From Eremophila alpestris peregrina (Eukaryota; Chordata; Aves; Passeriformes; Alaudidae): a DNA stretch of 64,000 bases. Each line of letters starts with the position of its first letter. The stretch's first letter is position 1. Of this stretch, positions 21,821-36,400 are shown in pieces. The position numbers and the translations under genes are program-made. The stretch lies in the NCBI GenBank assembly GCA_009792885.1, contig WMCF01000007.1, positions 11,419,614-11,483,613 on the forward strand, written 5' to 3'. Below the pieces are notes generated by a model. It saw nothing but the letters and a program-made list of their open reading frames with translations, made no database searches and had not been told where the DNA came from.

Positions 21821-24643
21821 CAGTGTTCATCTACTGAACAGCCTCTGACCTGGTATGTATACAAAGGTAAAACCTGCTCAGGTCTGAGAGGGTTAGACTA
21901 AAATTTTCTAGGAAAATTCTAGATGACAGCTCCAGATATAAGTGTAGAAGCACCTGGGGAAAGGCTGGATGTAGCTCACGTGACGTTTCATAGCTTATGC
22001 TAGCAATTGTCATGTCAGGAGGGCAGCCAGTGCAGGCACAGAGAGATGGGAAGTTGTATCGCCTTCAGCACAGCTGAGTGAGCCTGGAGCAGAAATTCAA
22101 AATACAAGAGTTGTCCCAGTCTGAGTGCAGGAAGGAACTGGTAGCCCCTGATGCTGTTAGAGGAGGGAAGATGAAGGCATGAATTGATGTGATTAAGCCA
22201 ACAAAATTTAGAGAAATTATAGATCAAAGGCTTGTTTTTCAGATTTGCTGGAGGGTCTTTAAGAGGAATAGAGAACTTACCTGTGCCACTGAACTGCTTT
22301 AATGCTGATGAAAGCCTTTAGATGGGAATTATGTGTCAGCCCTGAGAGATAGTGTGAAAGGAAACTTGCTGGAGACCCAGCAGGTGTGAAGCTGGTGGGA
22401 CAAATTGCCAAAGGCATACTAGGATGGGCAGTGTATCCAGATGTATTTATTGCAGTTTTGGCTATTTTTCTTTAACGACTTTTTCTGGTCTGTGGAGATT
22501 TTTACTTTCTTGACTGAGAAAATTTCATTTCAAAACTACAGGAAATTCATTAAAAATGCATTGAAGTGTTTTCTTTTCCAGATGACAAGAAGCTGAATAA
22601 AAAGCTACTCTGAAGTGTTGTTCACAGCATGGGAGAGCCTGCCAAAATGACACAAACAACTCGGGGCTCCCTGATGTTTTATCTACTGGGGGTTTTTTGG
22701 TGTTTGGTTTGGTTTTTGCTTGTGGGTTTTTAAAATATTTTTTAATTATTGCAGATAGAGGTGTTGTTATATCCTTCCTTTACAAGGCTAATGATTAGAG
22801 CACTTGCCCATTAATGGCGTTGAAAGTCTTCTGCCTGTTTTAAAACTTGTATAGGAGTCAGCTCCCAGCTGACATAAAAAGCCTTTGTGTGTAATAGGAA
22901 GTAACCACAGCCAGTGGGCCGTTATAGCAAAGGAAAAGACCTGTGGGATCCCTTGAAGCCTAGTAGATGGTATTTTGCTTCAGGGGTATGTCCAGGATCT
23001 GAAGATGAAAGAGGTGTATGATTGATCTGTTACTGGCTCAGGAGATAATTTCATACATGTTTTTCACAGTGTTTCTGGACCCCTTGTTTGAGGAACCTCT
23101 ACATGCAGGAAGCCTTAGCACCAGGTAATGTTGTACATGGGGTTTGAATAGATGTGTTACAATGCCTACAGGTTTGGACCCAAAGGGAACTGGCCTCAGC
23201 TGAAGAGGCCCAAACATGTGGGTTGTATGAACACAATTGCAACCATAGGAAGGCTATTTTTCCCCAGGGACACAACCATCCTTAGAGTTCCACCCCAGCT
23301 TTATGACTGGTTATAGTGGTGTTGATATGGGGCTCAAATAAAGAATTTTTAAGGGCAGAGGTGTCCAGCTGGAAGTTAAATGGGCCTGATTATTTGCACA
23401 ATTCTGGGCCTGTCTGAATAGTGTTTGCTACTGCAATATACCAGTCTCCTTTTTTACCATGCATTTGAGTTTGATTCATCTATTTATCCTCCTTAATATC
23501 AGACTTTGCTTTTATGGAAATGAATTACATCTGTCAGTTCAGGCTGGAAGTTGTGCTTGTTTTTTTTTTTTTCTAAATTTCCAGCTCCTCCAAGCAGTGT
23601 TGCATGTGTGCTATGTGATTCATTGTGAGCTATGAAGCACAGCAATGCGTTGGAGACAGGGTGTGGAAGCTCTGCTTTGTACATTGACAGCTGAAGGTCA
23701 AGAAGCTGGGATGCCTTAGGAATGCAGAAGCAGACCCCTACCAGATTCCCTGGCCATCACAGGAAAATAGGTATTTGAGATGTGTTACCATTCTCTCCAT
23801 GTGGCTCCAAGCCATGTCTGAGAAGTGGTGCAGCTGGCATTATTTTAATGCCCTTCTATTATGTTTTAAATTTATCATATAAGATTACAATAAATACCAC
23901 CTTTGGAGACCAAATGTGATAAATTCTACCCCCGAATTTGAGAAAATATTGCAGCTGATTATGAATGTAACAACATAAGTAGGGTAAATGTTAATTTCTG
24001 CTTAATTTCTCCAACTGGAAGCCTCATTTCCTGTGATTTTAAGAGCCTGGGATCTTAACAACATCTTGGGTTTTGATAATTTTCACATGCACCTAGATTA
24101 GCTAAGATGTCAATATTGTTGCATCTGAATGTATTTAGTTTTCAAACTTGTGACCACTTACATACCACAGCATCTGTCAGGGCTTTTTCAATCAGTTCTT
24201 ACATAATGAATGTTTTATCTTGCCCTTATTTCTATACGTTGTCAATAAGCTGCATTCTAAAATACAAGCAATTAGTCTTCTCTGGGATATGAATAGAATC
24301 ACATGAAAATAAATGGCCATCAGTTTGATATTGCAAATGGTGACGGGGAGGGAAGTTGGTTTAGTATATTCTGTATGCTGAGAAAAGTCTGAAAAGAGCT
24401 TATCTCTAATGAATTGCTCAGCTCTCTATCCAAGGTGTCTGTAGGCAAAGCTGGGTAAGTAGGTATGTCAAAACCTGCATATGAAAATTTTTGTTCATGT
24501 GCTGGATATGCCTTTTAAGTGCTTAGGCATTGAGTGCTCTCTCTACTGGAATGTAAAACCAGTGCATATAAATGCTACCAGTAAGGCAGAGGGAAAAATT
24601 GAGAAGGTGTGCTAGAAACATGAAAGCTACAGAGTTTGCTGGG

Positions 24644-24659
24644 AAAAAAAAAAAAAAAA
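24644..24659. repeat. Poly(A) run of 16
   Basis: Homopolymer counted directly. No transposon body is recognised next to it. Confidence 0.9.
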
Positions 24660-26490
24660 GCTGATAGCAGCAACCCATCCAGAGTTTTTAGCCAGGAGAA
24701 AACATATGTCATTGTAAACCTGAGTGAAGCCCAAAGAAGTGGTTGAGGAAAGATTAGGATATACTGTCTTCTCAGTTTTCCTTTAAGCCACCTCCAGGCA
24801 GTTCCTCTTTAGCATTCTAATCTTTGAAATCTCTTTCTGAGATACTGTAACTCTCAGATAAACATAGGATAAAGAGTCAGAGATTCCAGAGGGGAAAACC
24901 AACAGCCTTTCCTCTGAACCTCTAGATTGCAAACTCTGGGCTAAAACCAGCACAACATTTTAGGTGCTGGTTCCTCCCACTGACATCCAACATCCACACC
25001 TGTAGTCAAGTTTGAAATTAAACCCAGGGAGATGCTATGTCATACAGATACCATGGCAAAGGCCTTTCTTCCTGCATTTTTTTTTCTAGGAATGGGTAGG
25101 AGGAGGAAAAGGCCAGTAACAGGGAAGTAAAGCTGGACAATGGATGGGAGGAAATGACAATTCAATTTTTAGGTACTATTGGCATAATTTGAACAATATA
25201 AAAATTTGTTCTCCAAGGAGTCACTGTTTTCATGTCCTTTTTCTTGGATAAGTATGCCATGCAAATCTTGAAAAAATGTTTAAGTTTGGTCATGTAGGAA
25301 CATGTACTGAACTCCAAATTAGATCTTTGGTTAGTTCTAGCCTCTATCCCTGCACATGCTCTGGTTCTGGTTGTTCAATCATATGGGAAGAAATGACCTG
25401 TGGCAGTGACAGGTTACAAATGCCTTAAGTGAGAGCAGAGGGAATGAGCCTGAGCAATTTTTTTGTGTCATGTAGCTTGATTTATTTTTTCTTTATTCAC
25501 ATGAAAGTCAAATTCATTGAGTAAATTATATAGTGTGAGCATCTCTTACTTCCGTTATCATAGTAGCAGGGTGTGCTAAATAGAGCAAATCAACCAAATC
25601 ATTACTTAACCATGTGCTTAATTCATTGTCATGGATTTTTCCCCATGAGTATTCATTATGTCCTTGCAAATGCATTGCTGTTGCATTTACATGTAACCAT
25701 TATTTAGGTTTTTTCTCTATTTAGTTCATACATATTACATTAATGTCTTTAAATTTGGGTGAAATCACAAGTACTTAATTCAGGTTACAAATATCTTTGT
25801 TACTAACATGTTTATTTGAAGAGTTTTGTAGGGAAATTTATATAAAATAAAGAAATTTGCAAGAGTCATGAAGAAACAAGAGAAGTACAGAAGACATTTT
25901 CTACTCTGTGTGTGCTGAAACTGCTGGAGAGTGAGGTACAGATTCCAACAACAGCCAAAGTACAGTGCCACAAGGCCACCACATTTAATTTCAAATCCTG
26001 GGGTTTTGGCCCTTTTCTTTGTTTGGTTTTGCTTTGTATTGTTTTTGTTTAGGCTTTGTCCCATATTCTCTTTCTGTCCTTGGCTATTTAGTTCCTGCTT
26101 TTCTTTGTCCAGTGTTCCACCCTAATCTCTCTTTGTAACTGATTCACTCAACTAACTTAATAATTGAATTCAGTGGAACTTGAGGACGTGCTCAAGTGCT
26201 CTCCTGAAGAAGGATGCTCTAATTAATCAGACTGAAATTGTCTGTGAAGTAAATAGCATTTATGAAGAGATTACTGAGTTATGAATAAATGCAAGAACAA
26301 TTTATGTTAGTTTTGTCACAAAACACTTTATTAATAAATTGTTCAGCCAACTAGATAAACCTCTCAGATACCTGATGTAGAAGAGAAATAACCCCACTTA
26401 CATATTGACTCAGAAGCCTTTGCTGGCATGCCCTAGTGCAGCAGCTATACTCTGAAGTCCTGAGCTTGGACAGTGGAACTCCTCACTGCG

Positions 26491-27434
26491 TGAAAAGCTG
26501 GCTGGATTGCTGGGCCCAGAGATGGTGGTGAATTATGTTACATCCAGCTGGCAGCTGGTTGCTTGCAGTGTTCCTCAGCAATCAGTGTTTTGGCTGGTTC
26601 TGTTGAATATCTTTAGTGATGGTTTGGATGAGGAGATTGAGAGCATTCTCAGTAGCTTCACAAACAACACCAAGTTGGGTGGGAGTGTTGATCTGCTGGA
26701 GGGCAGGAAGGCTCTGCAGAGGGATCTGGACAGGCTGGATTTATAGGTTGAGGCCAATTGTATGAGGTTCAACAAGGCCAAGTGCTGGATCCACACTTGG
26801 GTCACAACCCCCTGCAGTGCTACAGGCTGTGGGAAGAGTGGCTGGAAAGCTGCTCAGCTGAGAAGGACCAGCTGATGGCTGATGGTGGCTAAACATGAGG
26901 CAGCTCTGCCCAGGTGGCCAAGAAGGCCAATGGCACCCTGGTCTGTGTCAGCAATAGTGTGACCATGGAAGTGGTGTACTTGGCCCTGGTGAGGCCACAC
27001 CTCAAGTGCTGTGTTCAGTTCTGGGCTCTTCCCTTCAAAACAGACATTGGGGTGCTGGAGTGAATCTGGAGATGGGCAATGGAGCTGGTGAAGGGTCTGG
27101 AGCACAAGTCCTGTGAGGAGTGGCTGAGGCAGCTGCCTGACAGGAGGTTGCAGTGAGGTGGGGATTTGTTTTTTTGCCATGCCTCAAATGAAAAGATAAG
27201 AGGAAATTAAGTTAAGGTGCTCTAGGGGAGGTTCAGATTAGATATTAATTTTTTTTTTCATTGAAAGAGTGGTTGGATATTAAAGTAAGTTCCCCAGGTA
27301 GATGGTGGAGTCAATGTAACTGGAGCTGCTCAAGTGACACTTGGATTGTGGTTTATTGGTGATTATGGTGTTGCTGGGTTGAGGGTTGGACTAGAATATC
27401 TTGAAGGTCTCTTCCAACCTTCATGATTCTGTGA
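26491..27434 (+). mobile_element. CR1 LINE, 5'-truncated, with 3' end
   Basis: The copy starts with GAAAAGCTGGCTGGATTGCT and continues through the C-terminal part of the CR1 reverse transcriptase. The words FWLVLLNIFSDGLDEE and FTNNTKLGG correspond to CR1 protein blocks in frame at 26590-26690. The 3' UTR is more diverged and includes T-rich sequence near 27250. It ends with the CR1-type tail TCTTCCAACCTTCATGATTC (27409-27428). The coding part carries stops (for example near 26745) and frameshifts, so the copy is dead. The truncated 5' end is usual for this family. Confidence 0.9.
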
Positions 27435-30400
27435 AAGACGTAATTTTATTTAATTTTTGATTTTGTTTCCTCTTGACTATGTCCATGCTAGAAGCACCTA
27501 GCTAGTCTTAGGGGTGGTTTTGGTTTGCATCAGCTAGCCATGTGTTTCTGGACACAAGTGGGAGTTCCTGAGGGGAGTTTTTACAATACACAGCTGCCCT
27601 CACTGGGGGACAAGAGGAGTAAATGACATCACTCTGTTTAGTGCCAGCTGGCCTAAGCAGCAGGCACAGTCCTGAGCAGGTTTAACCTGGTAGCATAGCT
27701 GCACCAGGCTGCAGTGGGGTGGAGAAGAGTCCTTGTGTTCCTTGAAGGACTATGAAGGGATCCAGCAAATTCTTTTGCTGGAAGTAAAATTTTTAAAAGC
27801 AATTGCAGAGGAATACCCTACAGGGTTATAATAATCATTGCTGGAGGTCAAATTCAACTACCATTACTGGTATTGTGTGCCCTTAATCCTTGTATTCTGA
27901 AATGAAATTCTGTGTATTATTACAATTTGGTCATTTACAAATGCTTTTCATCGTCTAGCAAATAAGCCTAACACAATCCTTCAGTATGAGATAAAACTAT
28001 TTAATGTTTCAGACATCTCAGATGATGTGGCCGGTGCTGTCACATGTGAACTTCACAGCCTCTGACCACATCCAAGCAGTGCTATACAAAAAATCCACTT
28101 GAGACATCCCACAGCATATTCCACCCAGACTAAGACATGGTGATAGCTTCATGAATCATTAACCACAGGGCTGATGTGCACATAATCTAGATAAACTCTG
28201 CACTCTTTGTAGTCTCTCAGGTCTGACATTAAATAGTCCTGACTCTTGCATGCTGGTGGCTGACTTTGCTGCCTTCTTGCAGTTCTTGCAGATCACTTGA
28301 GTCCATGTCATAGTCATTAAACATAAAGGAAGCACTGGAGTTCTTTGAAGCTGAAATGTGTCACAGAGCTTACTTTGACCAAGAGAGGTGTTATAAAAGA
28401 TGACATTATCATAGATTTTTGTTTTCTTTGGTGTTAAAATTAAGCTTGAAAACAAAAGTGATTGAAAAAGAAATCTTTAAAACACCCAAGTCAAGAAAAC
28501 AAAATTTTCACATTTTCAATGAAAAACTTGGAAATTTTGTCCAGTTCTGAGGGAAAAAGACAGATTAATATAGCAACCAAGTAGAGATATGCATGCCCCA
28601 TTTTAATGCTCTTGATCTAATGAAAGAATTTCAAGTGAGGGGTTGCATCAGCTTGCAGACTTGCAAGTGATAGGGAGATAGAGAAATATAGCATTCTAAA
28701 TGTAAGGAAATGAAGATGATCAAATCAAGGACAAATCCTGTTTTACGTTGCTGACTATCTGCACATGTCTATGACCCTGTACTGCAGATGCAATAAGGAT
28801 ATGCACCCTGCTTGCCTTGAAGTGCAAAGGGAGAGTGGGAGAGTTCAGGTACATAAGAATGACTCCTGAGCCAGGTGAAGAGCTTGAGGGTAACTCGGGT
28901 TTTTTTCCTCTTTGGCAGGCACTGGGTCTGATTTGCAGTCTTAAGCAATAGGATTTTTTAAGCCACCATGATTTATATGTTCTTTATCACCTGTAAAGGA
29001 ATGATTTTTTATTTTTAAATTCAATTTTGTTCAAATTGCTGAATGTCTGTGCTGGTATTGCCACACTGAACCAAAGTTTAGGCATGTAAGTAGTGGCTTT
29101 ACAGAAGTATAAGACTGATATGCTTGGCTGAGTCAAAAGCTCAGGTGAATGTGGGACTAAGCATGTATAAACAATACATATTTATAGATCAATTGCCAGA
29201 TTTTGACCTGCACAGAACTATTTAATATAATGATATTATATTAATTGTTATTTCCAGCAACACTTTATTTAAAGGCTAATTCCAGAGAAGTATCAGGCAT
29301 GAAACTTAGGAGAAGTTTTATGTTTTGAGGATTTCAACCTATAGGTACATCTGCAGTATAGGGTACTGCATGTATCAATACTTGCTATTAATAATAGAAG
29401 AGAATTGAAGTTAGGAGAAGGTATTGGTAAATGTAGAATGGCATTTTGGCTAAATTATGGCATTCTTCGATAAGGCTGTAGAAAAGAATTAATCAGATTT
29501 AGTAGCAAAGAAATTAGCTTTCTGGAGAAATAGAGTGTCTTGGTAAGTCAAATTGTGGAGAATTTTTTATATGCAAGAAAATATTTAGAACTATGGAACC
29601 AATAAATCAGGAAATTATCAAGGAATATGATGCAATATAAAAAAGTGGGGCCAAAAGACCTACCTCAGCTAGAGAAAATGTTTCCTAGCTTGAACAGAAT
29701 AGCAAGCATATCTATAATATACTATTGCAGCAGACTGAAAAATGTGTTAGATGCCATCTGGAAAGTTGCAGTGATTGCACTTTTTAAAAATTTCCTTCTA
29801 ACAAGAAGCAATTTTGCCATCTCAGCTGTGGCAGAAATTATCAAGATGAAATGCTTCTTTACCTTTACTTAAATGATACATTATGCAAATTGAAAACAGC
29901 AATTTAAGGGAACAATTACATAAAGTGAATAGCTTCTATGATCCTCAAACAGGAAATTGTAAGGGATAAAAAAAGCAAACCCTAAATGCTCTTGACTTCA
30001 AGCTAGTACAGGAAAAGAAGCCCTATACCTTTCTTCATTTCAGGAATTGCAATTGCTGGTATATACAGTCCTTGTAAAACATCCCTGTTGGAGGCCTTCA
30101 AACAGCTAAGAACAAGTAAGTGAAGTAATACACCTGGTGAAAACTTGAAATGTGAAGGTAGTATCACTGGAGAGATATAAAGGTAGTAAATGATTTACTT
30201 ACAGGGCAGAACTGAAAGTAGATTCTTACTCTGACCTTAATTCCTGCACCCTTTCCAATTTATCAGCTTTTATGGGATTCATGGCTCTTTGCTGTGGTGT
30301 CAAACAGCCCAGTGCTTGCTGACCCATGTCCGCCAGTGAGTGGTTTTTACTAGAAATTTATTTATGTCAGGCTTTAAAACTGAGAAGATGGTCAGTGTTT

Positions 30401-33400
30401 CTATGTCTGGGAAAAAACAGAGACATTCACATGATGACAATAATAATAGAGGGTTCTACTGAAATAATATACAAATGCACAAGTAAAGTCTTGAGAATCA
30501 AGTATCTACCCATCAGGGATTGAAATAACTGTCTACTTAATAGAAGAACTTTGATTTCTGAGTCAAAAATTGTGGGTGATGATAATGGAGAAAGCATGAT
30601 TAAGGATGATGTGACAGTGAAACAAGAAGCAAGCAAAGTCGCTTCATGCAAAACTAGAGGAGGTAAAAATAAAGAAAACATTTGCAAGAATATTGAAGAA
30701 ACCAATAAAATCAACATATAAATGATAAGAATAATGAATTGGTTTGGCTGAAACGAATCAGGCATTAAAAAGATTAGCTAAGTGGACAAGAGTAAGAAGG
30801 AAAGGAAATGAGAAAATAGGTCCATTAAATTTTAAGAAGCTAATGGGTCAGAGAAAAAAAAGCTGAGAATTCAGACTCTCTTAGAAAGAAAATAAGGATG
30901 TTGAACTGCAAAAAACCCCAGCTCTCAGTTAAAATCATATTTTCTTATTTCTGTCCTTCCAAGAAAAAGTCACATATTTTTAGAAAAAAATCAACAAATC
31001 AGGACATAGTAGTTTTCATTTCTAAATTAATTTGGAGGCTGTATTAAATAAAATGTTAGAGACACGTACACTTAGAATTAAATGTACAGGTATTTTTGTG
31101 TGTATATTCACCACTTCTGAGTGAAAAGCTGTGTAATTGCTCTAGGACCATGTTGTACCTGCCCTGAAAGCTCTGCATGTTGGCAAGGTGATCTGTTGCT
31201 GGAAAGCTTCCCTCTGGGACACATTTCAATGCAAGTAGCATTCACAGAGTGCCTGGTCCTGAGTGAATTATGGGCATTATGAAACCTGTTGAAACAGTCA
31301 CTGTTCAAGACTTTGGTGGATGAATGAATAATTTGGCATCCTCTTGAGACTTGGGTGGGAGCTAGATGCTGAATTAAGCAGGCTGAAGCAGACATGCAGA
31401 AGAGTAGAAGGCTGTCAGTGAGAGTTTTGGGTGTTTTCAAGGGGATTTGAGTACTTCCACAGTTTGAAGGTTGCTGAATGCAATTATATAGGAAAAAATT
31501 GGGTTAGATGAGCCCTGCTGTGGAGCCTGCCTACCTCTTCTCTATGACATGTAGCCATTAGCTCAGATAATTTTCAACACATAAAGAGCTGTTAACCTGA
31601 GCTCATATCATTCACTTAGAAACAACCAACCAAGCTGATTTTTTGGGTAATCTTTTTCAGCACACTTTGTTTTATTAGTGAAAGAGATTTGATAGATCCT
31701 GGGGCCTTGAGGAACATAATTACTTTGACACCCATGTCTGCCACGTAGCTGTAGCCTCAGTCATATTTGGTAAGGTGCACAGGAAGAGATAAACCTTATG
31801 AGCTGTTAAATGTTTATTTGTTTTTATATTATTTAGTTTTTCTACTCTCTAATCTATTCCTCATCCTTTCTATTCAGTACTGTGCAGAAATTTTCCCCCT
31901 CTGCAGTGCCAATCCTTTATTTTTCAGTGTGTGTCTCTAGTGCTCTCATCAGCCTGTTCATTCACTTGTCCCTATGCCGTTTTCCCTCTTAGAGCCTAGT
32001 GACATATAAGCTGATCACAGAAACCTTTATGTTCCTTTGTTCAAAGCACTTTGGCACAGTTCTTCATTTCTCCTTTCTGCCTGACAATTGTGTTCATGGC
32101 TTTGTCATCCCAGTAAGTGGGAGCACAAGAACTGGCAACACCCTGGCATCCTTTTTGAGTGCACGCACTGGATAGTTTTGTTGAATGCCATTCTGTCACG
32201 ATGTTCAAAGCAAACATCTACTGCAATGCAGCTGTTTGAGCTGTGCCTGCCTTTGGTACTATTTTTGTTTGCAGTTCAACACATTTTCTTAAACCTCTTT
32301 TAGTAAACTCAGATACATGCTGCAGGCTGATAGCTATTCAGAGAAAAGCATAATCCCTAGGAGCTGCCTGCCTTGGCAAACATGTACATGCTTTTCAATA
32401 TGTCAACAGGCAATTATTCTAGCAGTGTTTATTCCCTCAGTTCCCACGATGCAGCCCAACAATTGAGTATTTTTTCATATGCCTTCACTTATGAAAATCA
32501 GATGAGTGCCCAGAATTGTGAATTTGTCATCTGTGGATTCATGCAGTCACAGCTCAGATGATTTAGTTATTCAACCTTTTACACTCTCTTAGAATTATAT
32601 TAGAATACATATATTTCAGGACTAGGATTATGCAATTTATATTACTCATATGATAATGACTATGAATGTGAGTCCCATATTTTCAAAACCCAGATATTGA
32701 CATTCCAGAGAGAGTCTTCATTACCTTTTTTTCCCAGTTTCTCTGCCACAGTGCATTCCTGCCTCAGTAAAACAGTTTACCTCCATGACATCAGGAGAAA
32801 AGCTACTTCTCCACTGTTTTTCCCAATCAAGATAATTTGAGATTATTGGGTCTTGCTCTGTTCATCCCAGGGCTTCAGTTGTAATCATCCTTCAAAGCTG
32901 TAGTTTGTCCAGTAATTAACTTCTTACTCATGCAGTGTACAAGTTGTTCAGATCTTTATTAGAATTGCCTCCTGGTTTGAGAATAGCTCAAAATATTTTT
33001 ATTTGGGAATAGTTTAAAAATTTTTTTCTTTTTAAAATAGTTAAAAAAGTGGACGTTGCTTTTCATATCTTAGGCAATTTAGAAACATTAGAGATTAGAG
33101 TCCCCCACTCTTTCAAAGAATGGAACCTGCTACAATGGATTTTTTTTCACCTCATGTCTTGAATTCTTTTTCTGAAGAAAAGTAGCTGTTAAAGTGCTTA
33201 GAATGCATTGATAGTGCAATAACAAATATATACTGCTGTCTGGTATAGAATGATTACATGTCTGAGATACGGATTTATTCCCTACCGCTGGCATTATCCC
33301 CTTGGTGGGAAGAAATACTGAAGAAGGAACAGTAGAGGTAGGACCTGGGCCAGGAGCCTTACATAATGCAAGCCCGAGCACATGGAAAGTCTCTTTGTTA

Positions 33401-36400
33401 GAAGAATTTCTCCCTAACAACTTTGAAGTAACACTACTGCAACAGAAGCATGCCACTTTTGAACGTGGCTATTTCGATAGATTTGACTGTATTGGTAAAG
33501 TTCTTGTATCTCTTATATAAGAACACAAACATCTAGTTTGTCTCTTTGTTTTTCCCTTAGTATTCACAGTTTGCTCTGGGCACTTGCAGCATTTAGGAAG
33601 AATATCAGTCTGATTTGTTGCCTGCAAGAGAGTCTAATTAAAACAAGAGAGCAGGATGGGAACTGATGACACATAGTGCAGCTGAGCTGCTCCCAAAGCT
33701 GAACATGGCAGCTGTGGTTTTCGTCATTTGCAAAGCCTCAGCCAACACGTTGGCCCACAGAGTTAAAATAAATGTCTAATTATGTTGTTTAATTATTTCG
33801 GTTCCAAATTCCTGCTTGAAAAGTATTGCAGAAGATGTGAGAGAAGCACTGAGAGCTCCATTATCATGTCTGTGGCTTGCCAGTAAATCAGAAATCACGA
33901 TGCTTTCTCTTAGTCAGGTTCCTCCCTTCCCTGTGCCTGTGGTCAGGCGGCAGAGGAAGGACTGTGTGTGCTTGAACCAGTCTCCAGCCCTCTCCCCTCC
34001 CCTGTCACTTGGCACTGACTCACAGCACTGTTTTTCAACATGATGCTAATTAGCTGCTGAGTAGTGAGATACTGTGAACTCTGAGAGAAAAGACAGAAAA
34101 AGACTTCAAAGATGTTTACCATTTTTTCCTTTTTTTTTTTTTAATGTGACAGTAATGAAAAAAAATTCTCATCACTGCTGTCTGGATCCAGCAATTTCTT
34201 GTGTGCAGGAAGATATTGTTCCAGGTTATTCTGGGGTGAGGAGGTTATGACTTTGTTCTTTGCTTTCCATGGAGTGGGCCATAGAGAGGGAGCAAATATG
34301 GATTGCTGTGCTAAATCTGGTGGCTATAATTGGACAGGGTGGTACTAGTGTGCCAAGCAGAGGAAAACTGATGCAGAAAGAGACACTGAGATTCCTGCAT
34401 CAGAGCAACCTCCTGGGAGGTCTTGTTAGGTCTATGTCCAGTTTAGGGCAGTGACACCTTTTCATGCTCAGCTTAAGCAAATGCTCTTGACTGAAGAGAT
34501 GAGGACCTTTAGGTCCTTCAGAATCTCTGTTGTTTTAGCCTGTATTCACAAAATTACTTGCCTGTAATTTGTTTTATACTATCTCAATTAATGGGTCAAC
34601 TGTCGTTGGATACAGGCTGTCTATCAGATAAGCTGTTTGTGAACCAAATGTGCATCGAACTTGCCTTTATCCAGAACCCTGGAAATAAGTGACTTTTCAC
34701 ACACAAATGGTTCCCATTGGTCATGCATATTTAATTAAGTGGTGGCCCACTTCTGCCATACTGTGTTATTCTTAATTTGCCATTCATCAAAATAGCTTAA
34801 TAAGAGATGAATGTTGAATACACTGTCAAAATATAGGGGGAAATGTCTTTTAGAAAGACTTTTGTTCTTCATCTGAGTCTATTTGTCTTTTATTTTCCTG
34901 ATGTTAAAGGTCTTCCCTTCCTCAGTTTGGAAAATTGCACAACATGTAGCCAATATAGTCAGTGCCCCACTTGCTATTAATTTGCGTGATCAAGGAGACC
35001 TCTGAACTGCTCAGGGAACACTTTGAGTCAACAGATTGCATTCATCAGACTCATGATTAACACACAAATGAACTGTGACTGTAGCTGATGTACTTGGTTA
35101 GTTATCTTGAGATCATTGCTTTCTTCTCTCAGAAACTGAGTTTCACATTTCTCCCAACTGTACTGAGACCTCTTTGTTTTTACATGGAACAAATAAGAGA
35201 GGAAAATGAAAGCCGGAGCTCCAAGAAGTCAAGTCTTTTCTCTAATCCAGTGTTTTGGCTTTTTTTGATCGATGAACATTTTGCATTCCAAGGGGATTTA
35301 CTGTGATAACAGTTGTTAATTATTGCAAAGAGAAACTGGCTGAAGAGAAAAAAGATTTGTCTCCAGAGTTAAGTGTCAGTTTGCTGCTGATCCCTCTTCA
35401 GCTAAGGGAATATTGATACTATGAACAATGACTACACACCACAGTCAACTGAAAAGCCAGCTGATTCCTTAACACATCTTTTGGAGAGTGATATTCTCCT
35501 TTTCCAGGCAAGATATTCTGATTTTAATTCTCAGTTTCATCTTCAAGCTGATATTTTTTGTAATTAGAAAATTTGAAAAAAGACTTTCTGGAAAGTCTAA
35601 ATAGAAGGAAAAGTTGTTTTAATTATTTTTATTCGAGTCTGATCCTGTGAAGAGTTCAAATATGATGACTGCATAGAAATCTTGGTGCTGATCTGAGAGA
35701 TGTAGGAACTTAAATTAAAGATTTTTATTTCTCTTAATTGGAGATAGCATAAATTAGAATTTTGCACAAACTGGAGCAAAATTAAATTAAATGTTTTCAG
35801 CTGTCCTTGGGTATTTAAACCTCAGTCCCTTTCCTTGTTTCTCTTTTTGCATGTGCACATCTGAGTAGTATTTTACTCTCACATGTATTTCAGGATTTAT
35901 TCATGTCTATTTTTTTAAATCGTGCAATCTGTAAATGTGTAGATTGTTGTTAGCCTTTATCCAGATACCAGGCACAATTCCTTTTTATCTTGACCATTAT
36001 TTTCATATAATTCAAAGTAAATCTAAAATAGTATTTTATTTTCTGCACCTTTTAGCATTACTCTTCTACAAAAGAAGTGAAAACTGCTCTTATATTTCTT
36101 TGGTGAGAGAGAATTACTTAAGGGATATTAAAATACACCATGATTACTCCTACTCACTAAAATCCCTGATCTAATCCCATGAAGTTGGACATTACAGCCA
36201 ACATGAGGCCAATGTGGTAGGATGTGATGCTGCAACACACAGCTAATGCTCAACACGGTGGCTCTTGCAGCTCATCTCTTGCTCTATGAAGATGCATTAT
36301 TTACCAGATGCAATGAGCATGAGGCCTCTAGACCTGAGATTTCATTGTGCCGTGGGGCCAGAAAGGCAAGCATGCTTCCCAGTGACAACAATCTTCTTTC

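Larger units (their letters stand above)
20200..26490. other. Intergenic stretch, no gene recognised
   Basis: No exon, promoter-like CpG island or transposon recognised. Its first part (about 20200-20660) is repeat-free, with FOX/SOX-like and TAAT words and could be a conserved element. It also has T/G-rich low complexity at 22688-22730, a 16-base A run at 24644-24659, and a perfect hairpin at 21798-21820. Confidence 0.5.

Noticed and set aside
26507..26746. 79-codon plus-strand frame
   Set aside because: It is the decayed reverse transcriptase of the CR1 copy at 26491-27434, not a host gene.
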